DNA from: Emydura subglobosa
Lineage: Eukaryota; Chordata; Testudines; Chelidae
Assembly: GCA_007922225.1 (NCBI GenBank)
Contig: ML679971.1
Span: forward strand, 434,001 to 498,000
Length of the DNA stretch: 64,000 nucleotides
Direction: 5' to 3'
Shown piece after piece: positions 9,526 to 20,560 of the stretch; the first letter of the stretch is position 1, and each line of letters starts with the position of its first letter. Made by a program: the position numbers and the translations under genes. Under the pieces are notes generated by a model. The model ran no database searches. It was not told the origin of the DNA and saw only the letters and a program-made list of their open reading frames with translations.

Positions 9526-10705
9526 TGTGTCTAAATCTTGCTGCTCCTTCCTGCATATCATCTCTAAGATCCTGCCTTTCCTCTCTGTCCACACACCTAA
9601 ATATTTCATCCAGGCCCTCATCCTCTCATGCCTTGACTACTGGCCTTAAAAAATCCCACCTCATTCTATTTAATTCCCTTTGAAATGTTGCTGCAAAGAT
9701 CATTCTCCTGGCCTGTTGCTCTGAGCATGTCATCCTGCTCTTTGCATACATTTCCTTTGTCCACAGCATTAAACATAACCTACCTAAACATAACCTACCT
9801 AAAACCGCTTTGCTTTTAATGCCTGTCCCCTCCCTACTCATCATCTCTCATACAGTATCAAGACACTGATTATTCTCATCTCCAGTCCATTGCTCTGCCT
9901 ATGACCCCAGCCTCCATCACCCATTATTACATTTTTAAACAAGCACCTTTGTGTTTTCTACCCTGCTGTCCCTCATGTGTGGAAGGAACTCCATATAAAC
10001 CTCTGCCCTCCTTCAGATCCTTCCTGAAAACTCTCTTCTGCCATGATGTCTACCAAAAAACTCAACAATGGTTATACAGCTCCCTTATGCTGATCAGCAT
10101 TTTCTCATTGCTACCTTGTGGTCTGTCCTATCTACTGGTTATCTCTTGTTTTGTGCCTGGACTGTGAGGTCTTTGAGGCAGGGACTGCTTAGTTTGTGTG
10201 TGTTTGAATTGGTCCTGGAACAATGGGATCCTGATTAGAGCTGGGAGGAAAATGGGTTTCCTGTCCCATGAACGTTTTTGAGATTTCAGAAATGTTTCTC
10301 ATTCCTAAATAGGTTAAAAAGTCAAAATTTCAAAAACATTTGCGATCTGACAATCTGAATTTTTGGGGGCTTTATGTCAATCAAACATTTTGTTTTGATA
10401 ATTTTGAAATGTTTCAATTTCGACCATTTTTTAATAAAAACAATTTTTGTAGTATAATTAGCTTAAATTTTGAACTGAAAAGTAATTTTGAACCAGTAAA
10501 TTGCAATTTTTTGTTTAAAAAATATCAGTATGGGACACCTTGGAAACTTTTTTTCAAGTTAAAACTGGCCCTTTCATGTGAAAAGGTTTCAATGAATCGG
10601 CATTTTCAACAACAAAAGTTTCATTGAAAAATTCCCAACCAGCTCTGCTCCTGTTCCCTGATGAGGGCACCTAAGGGCCATGGTATTACAAACAACAATG
10701 ACTGA
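9526..10705 (+). mobile_element. L2-like LINE 3' end, split by an inverted-repeat element
   Basis: 9526-10235 resembles the C-terminal RT and 3' UTR of an L2-clade LINE: near 9650-9740 a counterpart of the C-terminal RT region, near 9960-10070 a stretch of the W..LP....S.FK..LKT type, then CTGTGAGGTCTTTGAGGCAG at 10160-10179 and ACAATGGGATCCTGAT at 10220-10235. The terminal piece resumes at 10647 and ends near 10705 with GGTATTACAAACAACAATGA. The two halves match the order of complete L2-type tails elsewhere (for example 47040-47150). A direct 15-bp duplication of ACATAACCTACCTAA lies near 9772-9801. Confidence 0.65.
10236..10646. mobile_element. Inverted-repeat DNA element (MITE), family B copy 1
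   Basis: Starts AGAGCTGGGAGGAAAATGGG and ends with CCCAACCAGCTCT, whose reverse complement is AGAGCTGGTTGGG. The interior is AT-rich, non-coding, and full of TTTTGAAA/TTTCAAAA words. It is inserted in the 3' end of an L2-like LINE. A second copy is at 14216-14667. Confidence 0.7.
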
Positions 10706-11470
10706 CACAAGACCATCTTTCCTTTCAGCTATTCATTGTTTTGATGATGGAGATCCTCCCAGAGCTATATGAAATTCTCAGGGTTTTAAATGAATTTTGT
10801 TCTCTGGTTTCTGTCGCCGTAGGCCCATAAACCGCTTTCCACTTGACCTTTAGTTCACAAAACCCATCCCTTAAAAAACCAAACAAACCCCTTAAAGCAA
10901 ATAATAACCCCCCCACCCCCATTGGGTTAAAGTCTTTCAAAGCCTCAAGTTTCACACAGATTCCAAGCAAAAGTTCCAAATCCACTCCAGATCCGGTCCT
11001 TTGAAAAGCTCTGTTCATCCTTTTACTAAACCCGGGCTGAGCTTCAAATCTGCAATGAACTTTAGCACCAGACAATGTTTCCTGGTGAAAGTTTCACAGT
11101 CAGCTTGTGCTTTCCATCCCAACAGCTTTCCCCGATGTGACCCGAGGTCTCCGAACAGTGAAAGGCTAATTGCATTAGCCCACTCAGACCCCCAATGTGT
11201 TGTGCACGACACTCTCTTCGTGAAGTGCTGATCCAGCCACAGGAACAATAGTCAAGAGGATGTTGCCTTTCAGCTGAACAATCGAGGATCTGAGTGCATT
11301 CTGTACTGCTGTGCTGAAGCAAGCAAACAGTGGCCCATCTCCTTCAGAAAGCAGTTACATCTGCCCCCTTAGCTAAGCACCGCTTGCCTTCGTCTCCCAC
11401 CAGGGCTCATTTTATTCTAAAGAGCATCTGGATAAAAGGATCATAACTATCCCAGTTTTTCCTAATATCC
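10706..11470. other. No gene seen upstream of the first exon
   Basis: Unclassified non-coding sequence. I looked for the preceding PKHD1 exon, which must end one base into a codon before a GT donor, and saw no convincing candidate. Confidence 0.5.
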
Positions 11471-11695
11471 TAGGTTGGATATTAGGAGAAACTTTTTCAC
11501 TAGGAGGGTAGTGAAGCACTGGAATGGGTTACCTAGGGACGTGGTAGAATCTCCATCCTTAGAGGGTTTTAAGGTGCAGCTTGACAAAGCCCTGGCTGGG
11601 ATGATTTATCTGAGGTTAGTCCTGCTTTGAGCAGGGGGTTGGACTAGATACCTCCTGAGGTCCCTTCCAACCCTAATCTATGTTTCTGTTTCTAT
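11471..11695 (+). mobile_element. CR1 LINE 3' end
   Basis: Contains TTGGATATTAGGAGAAACTT, AGCACTGGAATGGGTTACCT, TTGACAAAGCCCTGGCTGGG and GGTTGGACTAGATACCTCCT, then a decayed TCTATGTTTCT tail. This is the same CR1 3' end seen at 3646-3900 (antisense) and 38930-39141. It ends about 230 bp before the first exon. Confidence 0.92.
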
Positions 11696-11921
11696 CCACA
11701 CACAAACTCAATGTGCGGCGTGACAAATGGACCGTACTGATCATGAGGATAGAAGGTTGTGGTTCCAAAAGGGTTAGGGTGGGAAAATAAAGCCATGACC
11801 TCTCTGCCATGGAAGGCAATAGCAAAACTCCCATTGACTTCAGTGGCACAGCATCTGGTGCTAACTGGCGTTAGTGCCCATGCTTATATAGGTGGGTATA
11901 TTTTTCCTTCTGTCTTTGCAG

Positions 11922-12135
11922 CGTCCTTGGCCATTCTCTGTAGCCTGACCCATCCTTCAGAAGACTGCAAAGGGGCTGGGCCCACATACATCGAGTGTGA
12001 TGTCCATATCACAGCAGGGGCGTACAGCCTGTCAGGAGCCGTGCCTTATATATACTTGTGTGACAACAACTCTCTGCTGAATAACAAGACAAAAGGCAAC
12101 TCATCCCAGGCGCATTTTGCTGGCCTCTTTTTCAG
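11922..12135 (+). CDS. PKHD1: PKHD1 (fibrocystin) internal exon, region before the first G8 domain
   Basis: Internal exon of 214 bp. Acceptor: a long pyrimidine tract ending TTTGCAG at 11921. Donor: TTTTTCAG followed by GTGAGC at 12136. It starts with two bases completing a codon and ends with two bases (AG) of a Ser codon that the next exon completes with C. It encodes about 71 residues beginning SLAILCSLTHPSEDC and including YIECDVHITAGAYSL and YIYLCDNNSLL. Cysteines and two N-x-S/T sites (NKT, NSS) fit an extracellular domain, probably the end of an IPT/TIG-type repeat. The protein is a large single-pass membrane protein of primary cilia in kidney and bile duct epithelium. The assignment rests mainly on the downstream G8 exon. 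PKHD1L1 is the alternative. Confidence 0.75.
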
Positions 12136-12185
12136 GTGAGCCATGGTATTATCCCACAGCAGTGCAGACCTGATGCTGCTCAGCA

Positions 12186-12310
12186 CAGACTCATAGACTT
12201 TAAGGTCAGAAGGGACCATTATGATCATCTAGTCTGACCTCTTGCGCATCACAGGCCACAGAACCTCACCCACCCATCTCCCAGAAGACACTTAGCGCTT
12301 TGCAGAGTTG
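12186..12310 (-). mobile_element. CR1 LINE 3' end, antisense, second subfamily
   Basis: TCATAGACTTTAAGGTCAGA, then GGGACCATTATGATCATCTA and GTCTGACCTC: the reverse complement of a CR1 3' end different from the one at 11471. It begins about 50 bp after the exon donor. Confidence 0.88.
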
Positions 12311-13675
12311 GCCCCTGTATGGCTATGGAGAAGGAGGATTACCATTTCCTAAGATGGTGATCGCAGAGTGATTTGACCTGCAGAGTGCTCCACTGGGTTT
12401 TGAAACCCAATCAGCGTGCGTATCAAAGCATCTGCCTCCCACATCTTTTTAAAGCATTCGAGACATCAGAAAATCCATCTAGTAAACAGCCCGCTTTGTT
12501 CCTTTTTAGATTTTAATATTTATCTTCTGATCCAAAGCAACATCTGGTGAATGCCAATGGGGAAAAAAGATTAGTCATTATGAAAAACAGAAGGGATTTT
12601 TTCCCCCTTCCCTTCTTGAAGGAGATTCCTGGGTAAAAAGTCACAGAGGACTCTGGCAGGCAGTACAGTGTTTACTTAACAAGGGTGCACAGACAGTTAC
12701 TGTAGCGTTAGGCTTTGGAAACCCTGGGCCAAATTTGCTGGTGTAAATTAGAACTACTCCCTTGACATTCATGGAACTATGCCAGTTTACACTGGCAAAG
12801 AATTTTGTCCTATAATATTGTGATGGGGGTGGGGAGGCAGGGACGGAAAAGAACAAATAAGAGACCGAAACATTCCAATTTTTTTCAAGTCCCTTTTCCT
12901 AAACAAATAGATAAAAGAACATAACCACGGTAGTTGGCCTAAGATTTTCTGTGCACTATGGGCCAAACTCTCAGCTGCTGTAAATTGACATTGATCCATT
13001 GATTTCAGTGGAGCTATGCTGATTTCTGCCAGCTGAAGATCTGTCCCCACAGTTCCCTCGTGCGAGATACGAGTTAATGGGAGTTATGTAAGCCCTGCAG
13101 TGACAACAGCAGGCATGACTGTATGCATTTCACCAGGAGGACAAGACCGCCATTGTGTAAATGTTTTTCCAAAACCAGAAACCACATGAAACTAGACTGA
13201 TTTGAGGTTTCTGGGCTTTGGGTCTCCTCTCGCTCACATCAGTATAAATCAGAGTAACTTCACTGGAGTCAATTGATTTACATTCGTATAAAGTCAGTGA
13301 AAGTCGGAAGAGTCGGGTTCCTTGGGGAAGATCCTGGAACTATTACTCATTTACATCAGCTGAGGATCTGTCCCATTGCTTTTTACTATTTCTGATTTAC
13401 ATAACACTGGATTATGCTAGACACTTAACAGACAAAAATAAACACACAGCGTCCTGATTCTTCTCTCCCTTATACCTGGTTTACACTGGTGTAATTCCAT
13501 CGATGTGGATGCTCCCATGGTTCTGTACCTAGTTTACAGTGGTGTCAGAGGAAAATCAAGCCTATCATCCTGGCTTTAATGGGTTTGCCTTTTAAAGAGG
13601 TGGCATATACACGAGACACTGGAAAATCAGGCCTTTCATCAGGGCTTCAGAGTTTGGCCCAAAGAATCCAGAAAG
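12311..13675. other. Intron with short hairpin repeats
   Basis: No exon seen. Repeated motifs of the type TGTAAAT..CATTGATTTCAGTGGAG..CAGCTGAAGATCTG occur at about 12725-12800, 12958-13045 and 13240-13375, suggesting several decayed copies of a short hairpin family whose core is a CCATTGATTTCAGTGG-like quasi-palindrome. Confidence 0.5.
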
Positions 13676-14215
13676 GGAGAAAAGACTTTTGATGTCATCT
13701 ACTCTCTCTCCCTGACATATTGTTCTTTTATTGCATGTTTTGTCTAGTCTAGGTATAAATGTTCCAAAATGTGGGACTACCATCATTTCCATTGTGAGAC
13801 GATTGTTCCACAGTCTAATACATTTCACTCGTAGGAAGTTCTCCCTGCCTTAGGGTATCTACACTAGAAATGCTACAGCTGCATCCCTGTATTGTAGATA
13901 CGTACTACAGCAACAGAAGGGGTTCTTCTGTATCTAGTAAATCCACCTCTTCAACAGGTGATAGCTAGGTTCATGGAAATATTCTTCCATGAACCTAGCA
14001 ATGTCCACATCAGTGCTTAGGTTGGCTTAACTACATCCCACGGTGTGAATTTTTTCACACCCCAGAGTGATTTAGTTAAGCCACCCTAACTTTGTAGTGT
14101 ATACCAGACCTTAGTTTCATCCCATTGCTCCAAGTTCACATAATCTTTTATTATGTTAAATAATTCCTTTCTCCATTTGATGCTTAAACTCTTCCAGTCT
14201 TATAGATTTGTTGTT
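13676..14215 (-). mobile_element. CR1 LINE 3' region, antisense, split by a MITE
   Basis: 13676-13849 contains TTTTGTCTAGTCTAGGTATA then AATGTTCCAAAATG and GTTCCACAGTCTAATACATT, a CR1 3'-UTR pattern in antisense. It resumes at 14114-14215 with TTTCATCCCATTGCTCCAAG and TTAAATAATTCCTTTCTCCA. The interruption at 13853-14110 is a separate insertion. Confidence 0.75.
13853..14110. mobile_element. MITE, family C (GTCTACAC type) nested in CR1
   Basis: The ends are inverted repeats: GGGTATCTACACTA at the left, and the right end reverse-complements to GGTCTGGTATACACTACAA. A TTA trinucleotide flanks both sides (13850-13852 and 14111-14113), which looks like a 3-bp target duplication of the TWA type made by PIF/Harbinger transposons. 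The interior has its own hairpin: GGTTCATGGAAATATTCTTCCATGAACC at 13969-13996. Confidence 0.75.
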
Positions 14216-14667
14216 AGGACTGGTCGGGAATTTTCTGACAAAACTTGGCTTGTTGGAAAATGGTGATTTGTTGAACCTGAAATTATTTGTGGGAAAGGAT
14301 AATTTTTGATGAATCTCCCAATTCAACATTTTTTTTGTTGAGGGAAAATTTTGAAATTTCTTGAAATGACCTGTTTTGACATTTTCAAAAGAGTTTAATT
14401 TTCCTGTTCAAAACGATTTTGTCTCAATATTTTAGTTAACTTATACTTAAAAAAGGTTAACAATAAAAAGGTCACAATTTGAACAAAAGGTTTTGAAATT
14501 AATGAAACAAAACATTTTGCTTGACCTGATCTGACTTTTTTTTCTGCTTATCTGTTTGTGACAAATGTTGATATTTTTGACATTTTTTATCCAGATTCAG
14601 AATGAGAAAAATGTTCAAAATTGTGATGTTTTGGGGGGTGGGATTTGACAGCCACTTCCCAGCTCTA
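14216..14667. mobile_element. Inverted-repeat DNA element (MITE), family B copy 2
   Basis: Left end GGACTGGTCGGGAATTTTCT; the right end CCCAGCTCTAA reverse-complements to TTAGAGCTGGG. The interior is AT-rich with TTTTGAAA and AAAACATTTT words, as in the copy at 10236-10646. It adjoins the 5' edge of the antisense CR1 piece. Confidence 0.65.
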
Positions 14668-17138
14668 AGTTTTGTGTTTCTCTTTAGTGATCACTTTTCA
14701 TCACACCCGTTTCACACTGGGTTCAGTGAAGTTACTCCTGACTTTCACTAGTGTAACCAGGAGAATAGTGAGACATATATATTGATGCCAAATCCAGCTT
14801 TCATTAAACAGAATGCAAGTTTTGTAATTGACATCAGTGAAATCGGGGTGTGGCCCTTCTGTTAGTCCCTGAAGCTCTGATTATTCTTGTTGCACCTCTC
14901 TAAACTCTCCACTTTGTTAAACACTTTCAGGCAGTGAGGTGCCCAGAAAGGAAGTGGTACCCCAGAACCATACAGAGTTTTGTGCATTACTTACAAATTA
15001 ATTCCCACTGTAAGATTTGATTAAACTCCGATTACTGTCTATCGTGAGGTCCCCATTGACTTCCACGCAAGTTGGATTAGGCCCTTACTCTGTTTATAGC
15101 ACTTGATGTATCCACCTCCCCATAAAACTGTTGATTATTTAAAGGATACATTTTTTTCCTTGCAGCAGAAAATACGATGCAGCCTTGAAAGATACCCCAG
15201 CCCGTTGAACTACAGGACAAGAACAGTTCTGAAAGTGTTGCTATCACAAGCTAGTACTAGTTCCCTAAGGCTGGCTTTCTGTTGTTGTTGTGCTGCAAGA
15301 ACAGATTTATTTAAATAAATAAATCACTGTTAAAATGGTTCTGATACCGGCCACAGTTCTGTGCCTTTAATACCCCACCTACTGTGCTAAAAAATGGCAA
15401 TGAAACCAACATCACCAAAACCCACGGCTATGGCTCTTGTTTACCCGCACAATCGATTGGAACATTCTGGCGCAGTTTGAAAACTCCAGGCTCATCAATT
15501 TGTTTGGACCCTGGTACTCTTCAGCAAGTTGTAAGGGCCAGATTTTCAGCTGGGTTGATTTCAATTGGAGTTAGCCTTCCAACCTGCTCCGGCACTTGTG
15601 ACAATCTGTCCTAGGTGCCTCTCTGCATCGTTAGGTGCGTTATGTGACTAGAATAACATTGTGGCTCATCCCCCTTTGGCCCTCCATCATGTAAATTACA
15701 TCAGCTTAAACCCTTACCTGTTGTTTCTGAATTTTTTATGCGGAAGGAATTTTGTTGTCTCAGTCCAAATTTGCAGTGACTAGATGTCCACATTGCAAAA
15801 AAACACTGCCAGATAGGTTGAATTGATTTGGCAGGCTTGATTTTCCACCCCCCGCCTTGCACCTTGTGTAACCATTTACGCCCGAGTGTACAATGAGTGT
15901 GTGATATGACCAAATCAGAGTAGCAGCAGTTTTGCACTGGTGTAAATGACTGCGCAAGGTGAAAGGTGGTGGAGAATCAGGCCCAGAGACTGAGCTGCCT
16001 TCTCTGTCATAGGTACGGTGACTGAACTAGACCGCCTTTAGGTTGAGGTTGAGTAGTGCTTCTGTCTGTGTTGTGACGGTTTTGTGGCTGAATGGGGGAC
16101 TTTGTTTTTATGAAATCAGATCTAAATTCACACACAAATCCACTAACACACTCACTGATTTCTCAGGGGGTGGGGGAAGAGGGTGGGAAAGGGGGAGAGT
16201 TGGGGAAAGGAACACAAAATGCAGCCATACGTGAAACTGGGCATTATACTTCCTAAGCCTGATCAAAAGCTCAGTGAAGTGAACTGGGAGGCTTTCCTTT
16301 GATTTCAAGGGACTTTAGCTCAGACCCTCACAGCTCCCCATAATATAATGCTACCAAAATGAGCAGCTGTCAGCAGCAAGACCCAGTAAAAATATCCCTC
16401 ACCTATTCCCTTTGCGGCTGCTCCTTCCCTCTGTGTGACAGGAGCCTTTGTAGCCGAGTGTCTTAGGATAACTGGCACATATATCGAATCTGCTTAGTCT
16501 GGGCTGTTAAGTAAGTTTAATTAATTTACTAAGTTAATGTTCCAGTGCTAGCAACAAAGCATCGTTGCAATCAGCTGGGGAGAAGGAATTGGAACCCTAA
16601 ATGAGCTCATTTTTTCACAGTTGGAATTAGGGACCAGTTAGCCAGTTGTGTGGTTTTCCAATTTCTTCGCTTGCCCTAAGGGAGTTGCAAGTTATTCATT
16701 CCCCATTGCTAAGTGTGAGTAAGATAGGGAAAGCTGGGGAAAGGAGAGGGGGGGATCCAGACAAACCTACTTGGTGCAAGCTTAGCTTCCATCTTTGACT
16801 GTAGCAGTGTCAATTCCTTACTCCTCGTTTGCACTTACCTCCTTCCCTTGGTCCTGGAAGAGCATTTGCTAGCATTTATAACTGTTTTGTGCAGCTGAAA
16901 GGCATCACAGAGATATTTACTGCATATATCGTCATCAGAAGGGTTTGTAGATAAAGGGGGGGGGAGGGACAAATAAACAATAAAAGAATGGAAACAAAAT
17001 TACAGAAATTTGCAAAGTTTGACAAATGGTGGGCAGGAGTTGCCACAAGCTAATGGCTTGCAATGATTAATAAGAGTAAAAATAATTGCATTTCATTAAG
17101 ATTGATGACACCCCATTTAACCTCCTTTCTCGTTTCAG
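14668..17138. other. Intron, mostly unclassified
   Basis: No gene or exon seen apart from the exon that starts at 17139. There are short words of the GACTTCAGTGG type (near 14830) and an AAATAAATAAATAAATC stretch at 15312-15326. Purine-rich G runs occur at 16165-16205, 16748-16756 and 16955-16968. Confidence 0.5.
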
Positions 17139-17289
17139 CCCTAAAGTGGAAAGAGATGAAGTTCTCATCTATAATAGCTCCTATAACATTACCATGGAAA
17201 CTGAGGCAGAGATGGAGTGTGAGGGAGCTAATCAGCCAATTACCGCCAAGATTACTGAGATACGAAAAAACTGGGGCCAGAACACTCAG
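17139..17289 (+). CDS. PKHD1: PKHD1 (fibrocystin) internal exon, linker before the first G8 domain
   Basis: Internal exon of 151 bp. Acceptor CTCGTTTCAG ends at 17138; donor CAG followed by GTATAA at 17290. Its first base completes the Ser codon begun by the exon ending at 12135, and it ends on a codon boundary, matching the next exon at 50826. It encodes [20 protein letters not shown] and about 30 more residues, including ECEGANQPI and [12 protein letters not shown] and N-IT are glycosylation sequons, as expected on the extracellular side. Length and phase fit an internal exon exactly, and the open frame is continuous with both neighbours. Confidence 0.8.
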
Positions 17290-20136
17290 GTATAATCAAA
17301 TCTTTTTTACAGACTGATTCAAACAGCTTAAAATTAAATTTGTAATATTGTGTACATTTAAAGGAAAAAAAAAACAATTTAGGCTGAGCAGTGGCAATAT
17401 ATAATATTAAATGCTCTCCAACTCTGAATAGCAATTCTAATGCACAGCAGCTGAATTAATGGTTAACTATGGTTAATCATATATTGATCAAATATAAATG
17501 AGGCTACCTTGTTTCCTTTAACTTCCTTTATAGCTTATGCCTTGTTTCTTTTTAGACTCCCTTTTTATGTATAAATGCCAGCTCTGTTCCTAATGTAGTT
17601 TTCCCCTTATCTTTATTCCTTTGTCAAAGTTCCCAACTCAGGAGATTAAGAGTTTTAAATCACCTTTGGAGCTTTAACACTAAACAGTGGTTCTGTCCAA
17701 ATAATCTCTTTTTATGTATTTATTTGTACCCATCTGACATTTGAAAGATGGGTCAGTGTGTATGAGAGAGAGAGAGAGTGTGTATCATAAACAGGGAACA
17801 AAATTAACCCCTCCCACCCCTTTTAAAAACTCTATCTATATTTTAATTGCAAGCCTGTGAGCCACTTTCTTGTTCTCCCTTAAAAATCTCAAGGGTGTGG
17901 CCCTGTAGCGGTAGAAAACTCTATAGATGAAATGAGTTCCTCATTGCTGCTGAAGTGCAGGTGGTGTGGAGAGTTTGGTAAATGTGAAATGTCTCTTCAC
18001 CACTACCTTCACCCTCAATGTTATTTGCTCATAACCTTCAAAACAGACTGTGTGGGAGCCTGGGCGTGTTAGAAAATGCTGTTCTCATGATGGTGCAGAC
18101 GGCTCAGTTGTCTATGCATGTTTGTAACACATTGGGCCTGATTCACTTTTGACGTGCGCTGGCGTAATTCAGGAATAACTCTTTTGGAGTCAGTGGAGTT
18201 AGAGCCATGTAAAATTGGGGGTGACTGAGATGAGGCAGACCCCTCAGTTCACTCTGCACGATCAGTTGTGCCCTTTATTTTTTGTGAATCCTCACATAAA
18301 CAGAGTATCACGTAATCTACTGAGCATGGATAAGACCTCGAAAACAGAGGTCCTGTTTGCTCTGTGTCGATATTAAAGATTTTGTGGTAACTTTTAACCA
18401 TGGTGTCCTTGGCTGAAATTTCCTTCTCCCTATCATTGTATATTGTGCCATCTAGCTGATTCCCTCCACTCCAGAAGGAGCTGCATTGCTATAGCCTAGT
18501 GATCCCTGTATGTATATAGAACCAAATTCTGAAGTCCTTACTGGGTCAAAATTTGCTGAATTTTGTCTGTAGTTTGTAATGCTTTTTTGGAGGAAGGCTG
18601 CTCTGGTTATTACTACAGCTGAATCTCTTAAAATGAGATTGTTAATCTCCACTCCCTCAAAGCATTTTAATTTTGTTGTTGCCCATTGTTTTAAGACTCG
18701 GTCTAGGTCCATTGTGTTGGCCTCTAGAAGACTACATAGGACTTTTCTTTCCTGGTTGATGCTGTCCACTTTCATTTTAGCAAACACATTTCCTTGGGCT
18801 TCTAACGCTTTGAAAGGGTCAGGATGACTATTTTTTTTTTGTTTACTTCCTCAACTGTTAGCCAGGATCACTAATCATAATATCAGTAGTGTGCACAGCT
18901 AAGGAAAAAATGTTTTAGTTCAACACTGCTCTGGGGCCAACAGGATGACCTCTTTGAACCAATCTGTGTCCACCCGATGGCTACTCTTTATTTTTCTTCC
19001 CCCCCCCCCCAACATGAAGCACAGAACTCATTCCCAGTTGTATCATACACCACAGGCTCTGGTGTATATGAGCTACTGCGTGCTGCCATCAGAACTGCTC
19101 TGTTTTGTGTCATAGACCCTGTAGTCCCAACACTGAACGCGGATTGTCCTTTCACTTGAGCGCCTGAGGCCTGAGCTTTGGAAGCAAAAAGAGGATCCAA
19201 GTTCCGTCGTCATAAGCAGCTGTGCTGGGTGGCATAGTAAAAATCACCAAATCTTAAGTGGCTTGAACAAACTGAGGGGGGAGGTGTGCAGAAACAGGGA
19301 TGCTTTTGGTTTTGCAGAACCTTGTCAGACGAGTTGTGGTTCTGCTTAATGAACCCAGAGGCGTTTTGGAAGTAGGCCTCATTTTATCCATCTCCCCCAA
19401 ATTGGTGGGGTGCTGGGGGGTGGGAGTAGATGTGTGTGTGGGGAGTTCAGATAAATGGTTTCAATTTTGGTCCCTTTCTAGTTGACAGCAGCCGGTTAAG
19501 ATTTATGACCGAGTGCAGCATATGCATGCTTCACGGTAGAGGTTTAAATCATGTCATGTGAACTGGCCTTACCTTTCCACTGGAAATAATGGTCCCCAGC
19601 TTCAATACCAGACAGTGAAATGCATTAACAGCATCCTGTGCATTTGGATAATGGCACTATTAACAAGCAGCACAGCGCACCAGAGCAGAAACGGGACTTC
19701 CCCTCTTTGTAACAACACCTTACACTTCCATTGCACCTTTCAACGAAGGCTCTCAGAACACTTCGCAGACGTTGGGGCTGATCCTCGGCTGCTGGAAATC
19801 TGTGTAGCTCCGCTGACTTCATGCTCAGCTGATTTACTCCAGCTGAATATCGGGCCCATTATAACAATGACCTTGTTTATATTGTGGGAAAGCCTAGATG
19901 CCCCAGTTGTGAACACTGCCCGTTGTGCTAGGGCCTCTGCAGACACAGAGTTGGAGACAATCCTTGCCCCAGAGAACTTGGAATTTAATATGAGGCAAGA
20001 TGCGGCATCCGGTATGTGTGACAAAGGCAGGGATGGCAATGAAAATGAGGGCAATAAAAATAGGGCCATGTGGGTACAAGAGTAGCTGTTAAACCATTTG
20101 GTAGTTCATAATGGCTCCAAATATCTCTAGTGAGGA
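17290..20136. other. Start of the 33.5-kb intron
   Basis: No exon seen. Contains a GA microsatellite (17764-17777 region), a 12-base C run at 18999-19010, a T run at 18831-18840, and a minus-strand open frame at 18452-18787 (111 residues) that I do not recognise and that lacks splice or promoter support. Confidence 0.5.
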
Positions 20137-20226
20137 AAGATGGTCCAGTGGTTAGGGCACAAGTTTGAGATTTGGATTCAAGTCCTTGCTCCGCCACAGA
20201 CTTCCGGTGCCTTGGGCAAGTCATTT
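20137..20226 (+). repeat. tRNA-derived SINE head (MIR-type)
   Basis: GATGGTCCAGTGGTTAGGGC (A-box region), then GATTCAAGTCC (B-box like), then GCTCCGCCACAGACTTCC and CTTGGGCAAGTCA. This is the 5' tRNA-like part and core start of a MIR-like SINE. A similar head is at 31285-31390. Confidence 0.8.
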
Positions 20227-20239
20227 ATCATATGATGAT

Positions 20240-20560
20240 AATGCTCTTGAGGATGGTTCAATAGCAGCTACTAAAGTTAGACAATTTTAAATCAGCAGGT
20301 CCAGATAACTTGCACCCAAGAGTTTTAAAAGAGCTGCCGAAGGTGTTTGCTGGACCTCTAATATTGATTTTTAATATGGCTTGGAACACTGGAGAAGTTC
20401 CAGAAAACTGGAAGACAGCTAATGTTATGCCAACATTTAAAAAAGGTAAATGGAACAGGCTGCCTGCAGTGAATCAAGGGCATGAGCACCAACCTCAGAC
20501 ACACTGTCTAAAATTTGGAGATGACCCAAAAATGGGAAGCATAGTAAATAAAGGACAGTT
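20240..20560 (+). pseudogene. LINE (CR1 group) reverse transcriptase fragment
   Basis: The open frame at 20310-20621 plus its upstream shift reads KSAGPDNLHPRVLKELPKVF, then FNMAWNTGEVPENWKTANVM and PTFKKGK, a conserved N-terminal RT stretch of CR1-type LINEs. After a deletion it continues with KFGDDPKMGSIVNK, corresponding to the FADDTK catalytic box with Ala changed to Gly. It is a dead fragment. Confidence 0.8.

Noticed and set aside
18452..18787. Minus-strand open frame of 111 residues in the large intron
   Set aside because: No recognised domain, no splice or promoter context, and its start region overlaps a stretch (GAAGTCCTTACTGGGTCAAA) that resembles a short non-coding repeat.
19558..20085. 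Plus-strand open frame of 175 residues, the longest non-transposon frame
   Set aside because: Composition is that of non-coding DNA, with no signal for splicing that would match the neighbouring PKHD1 phases, and no recognised domain.
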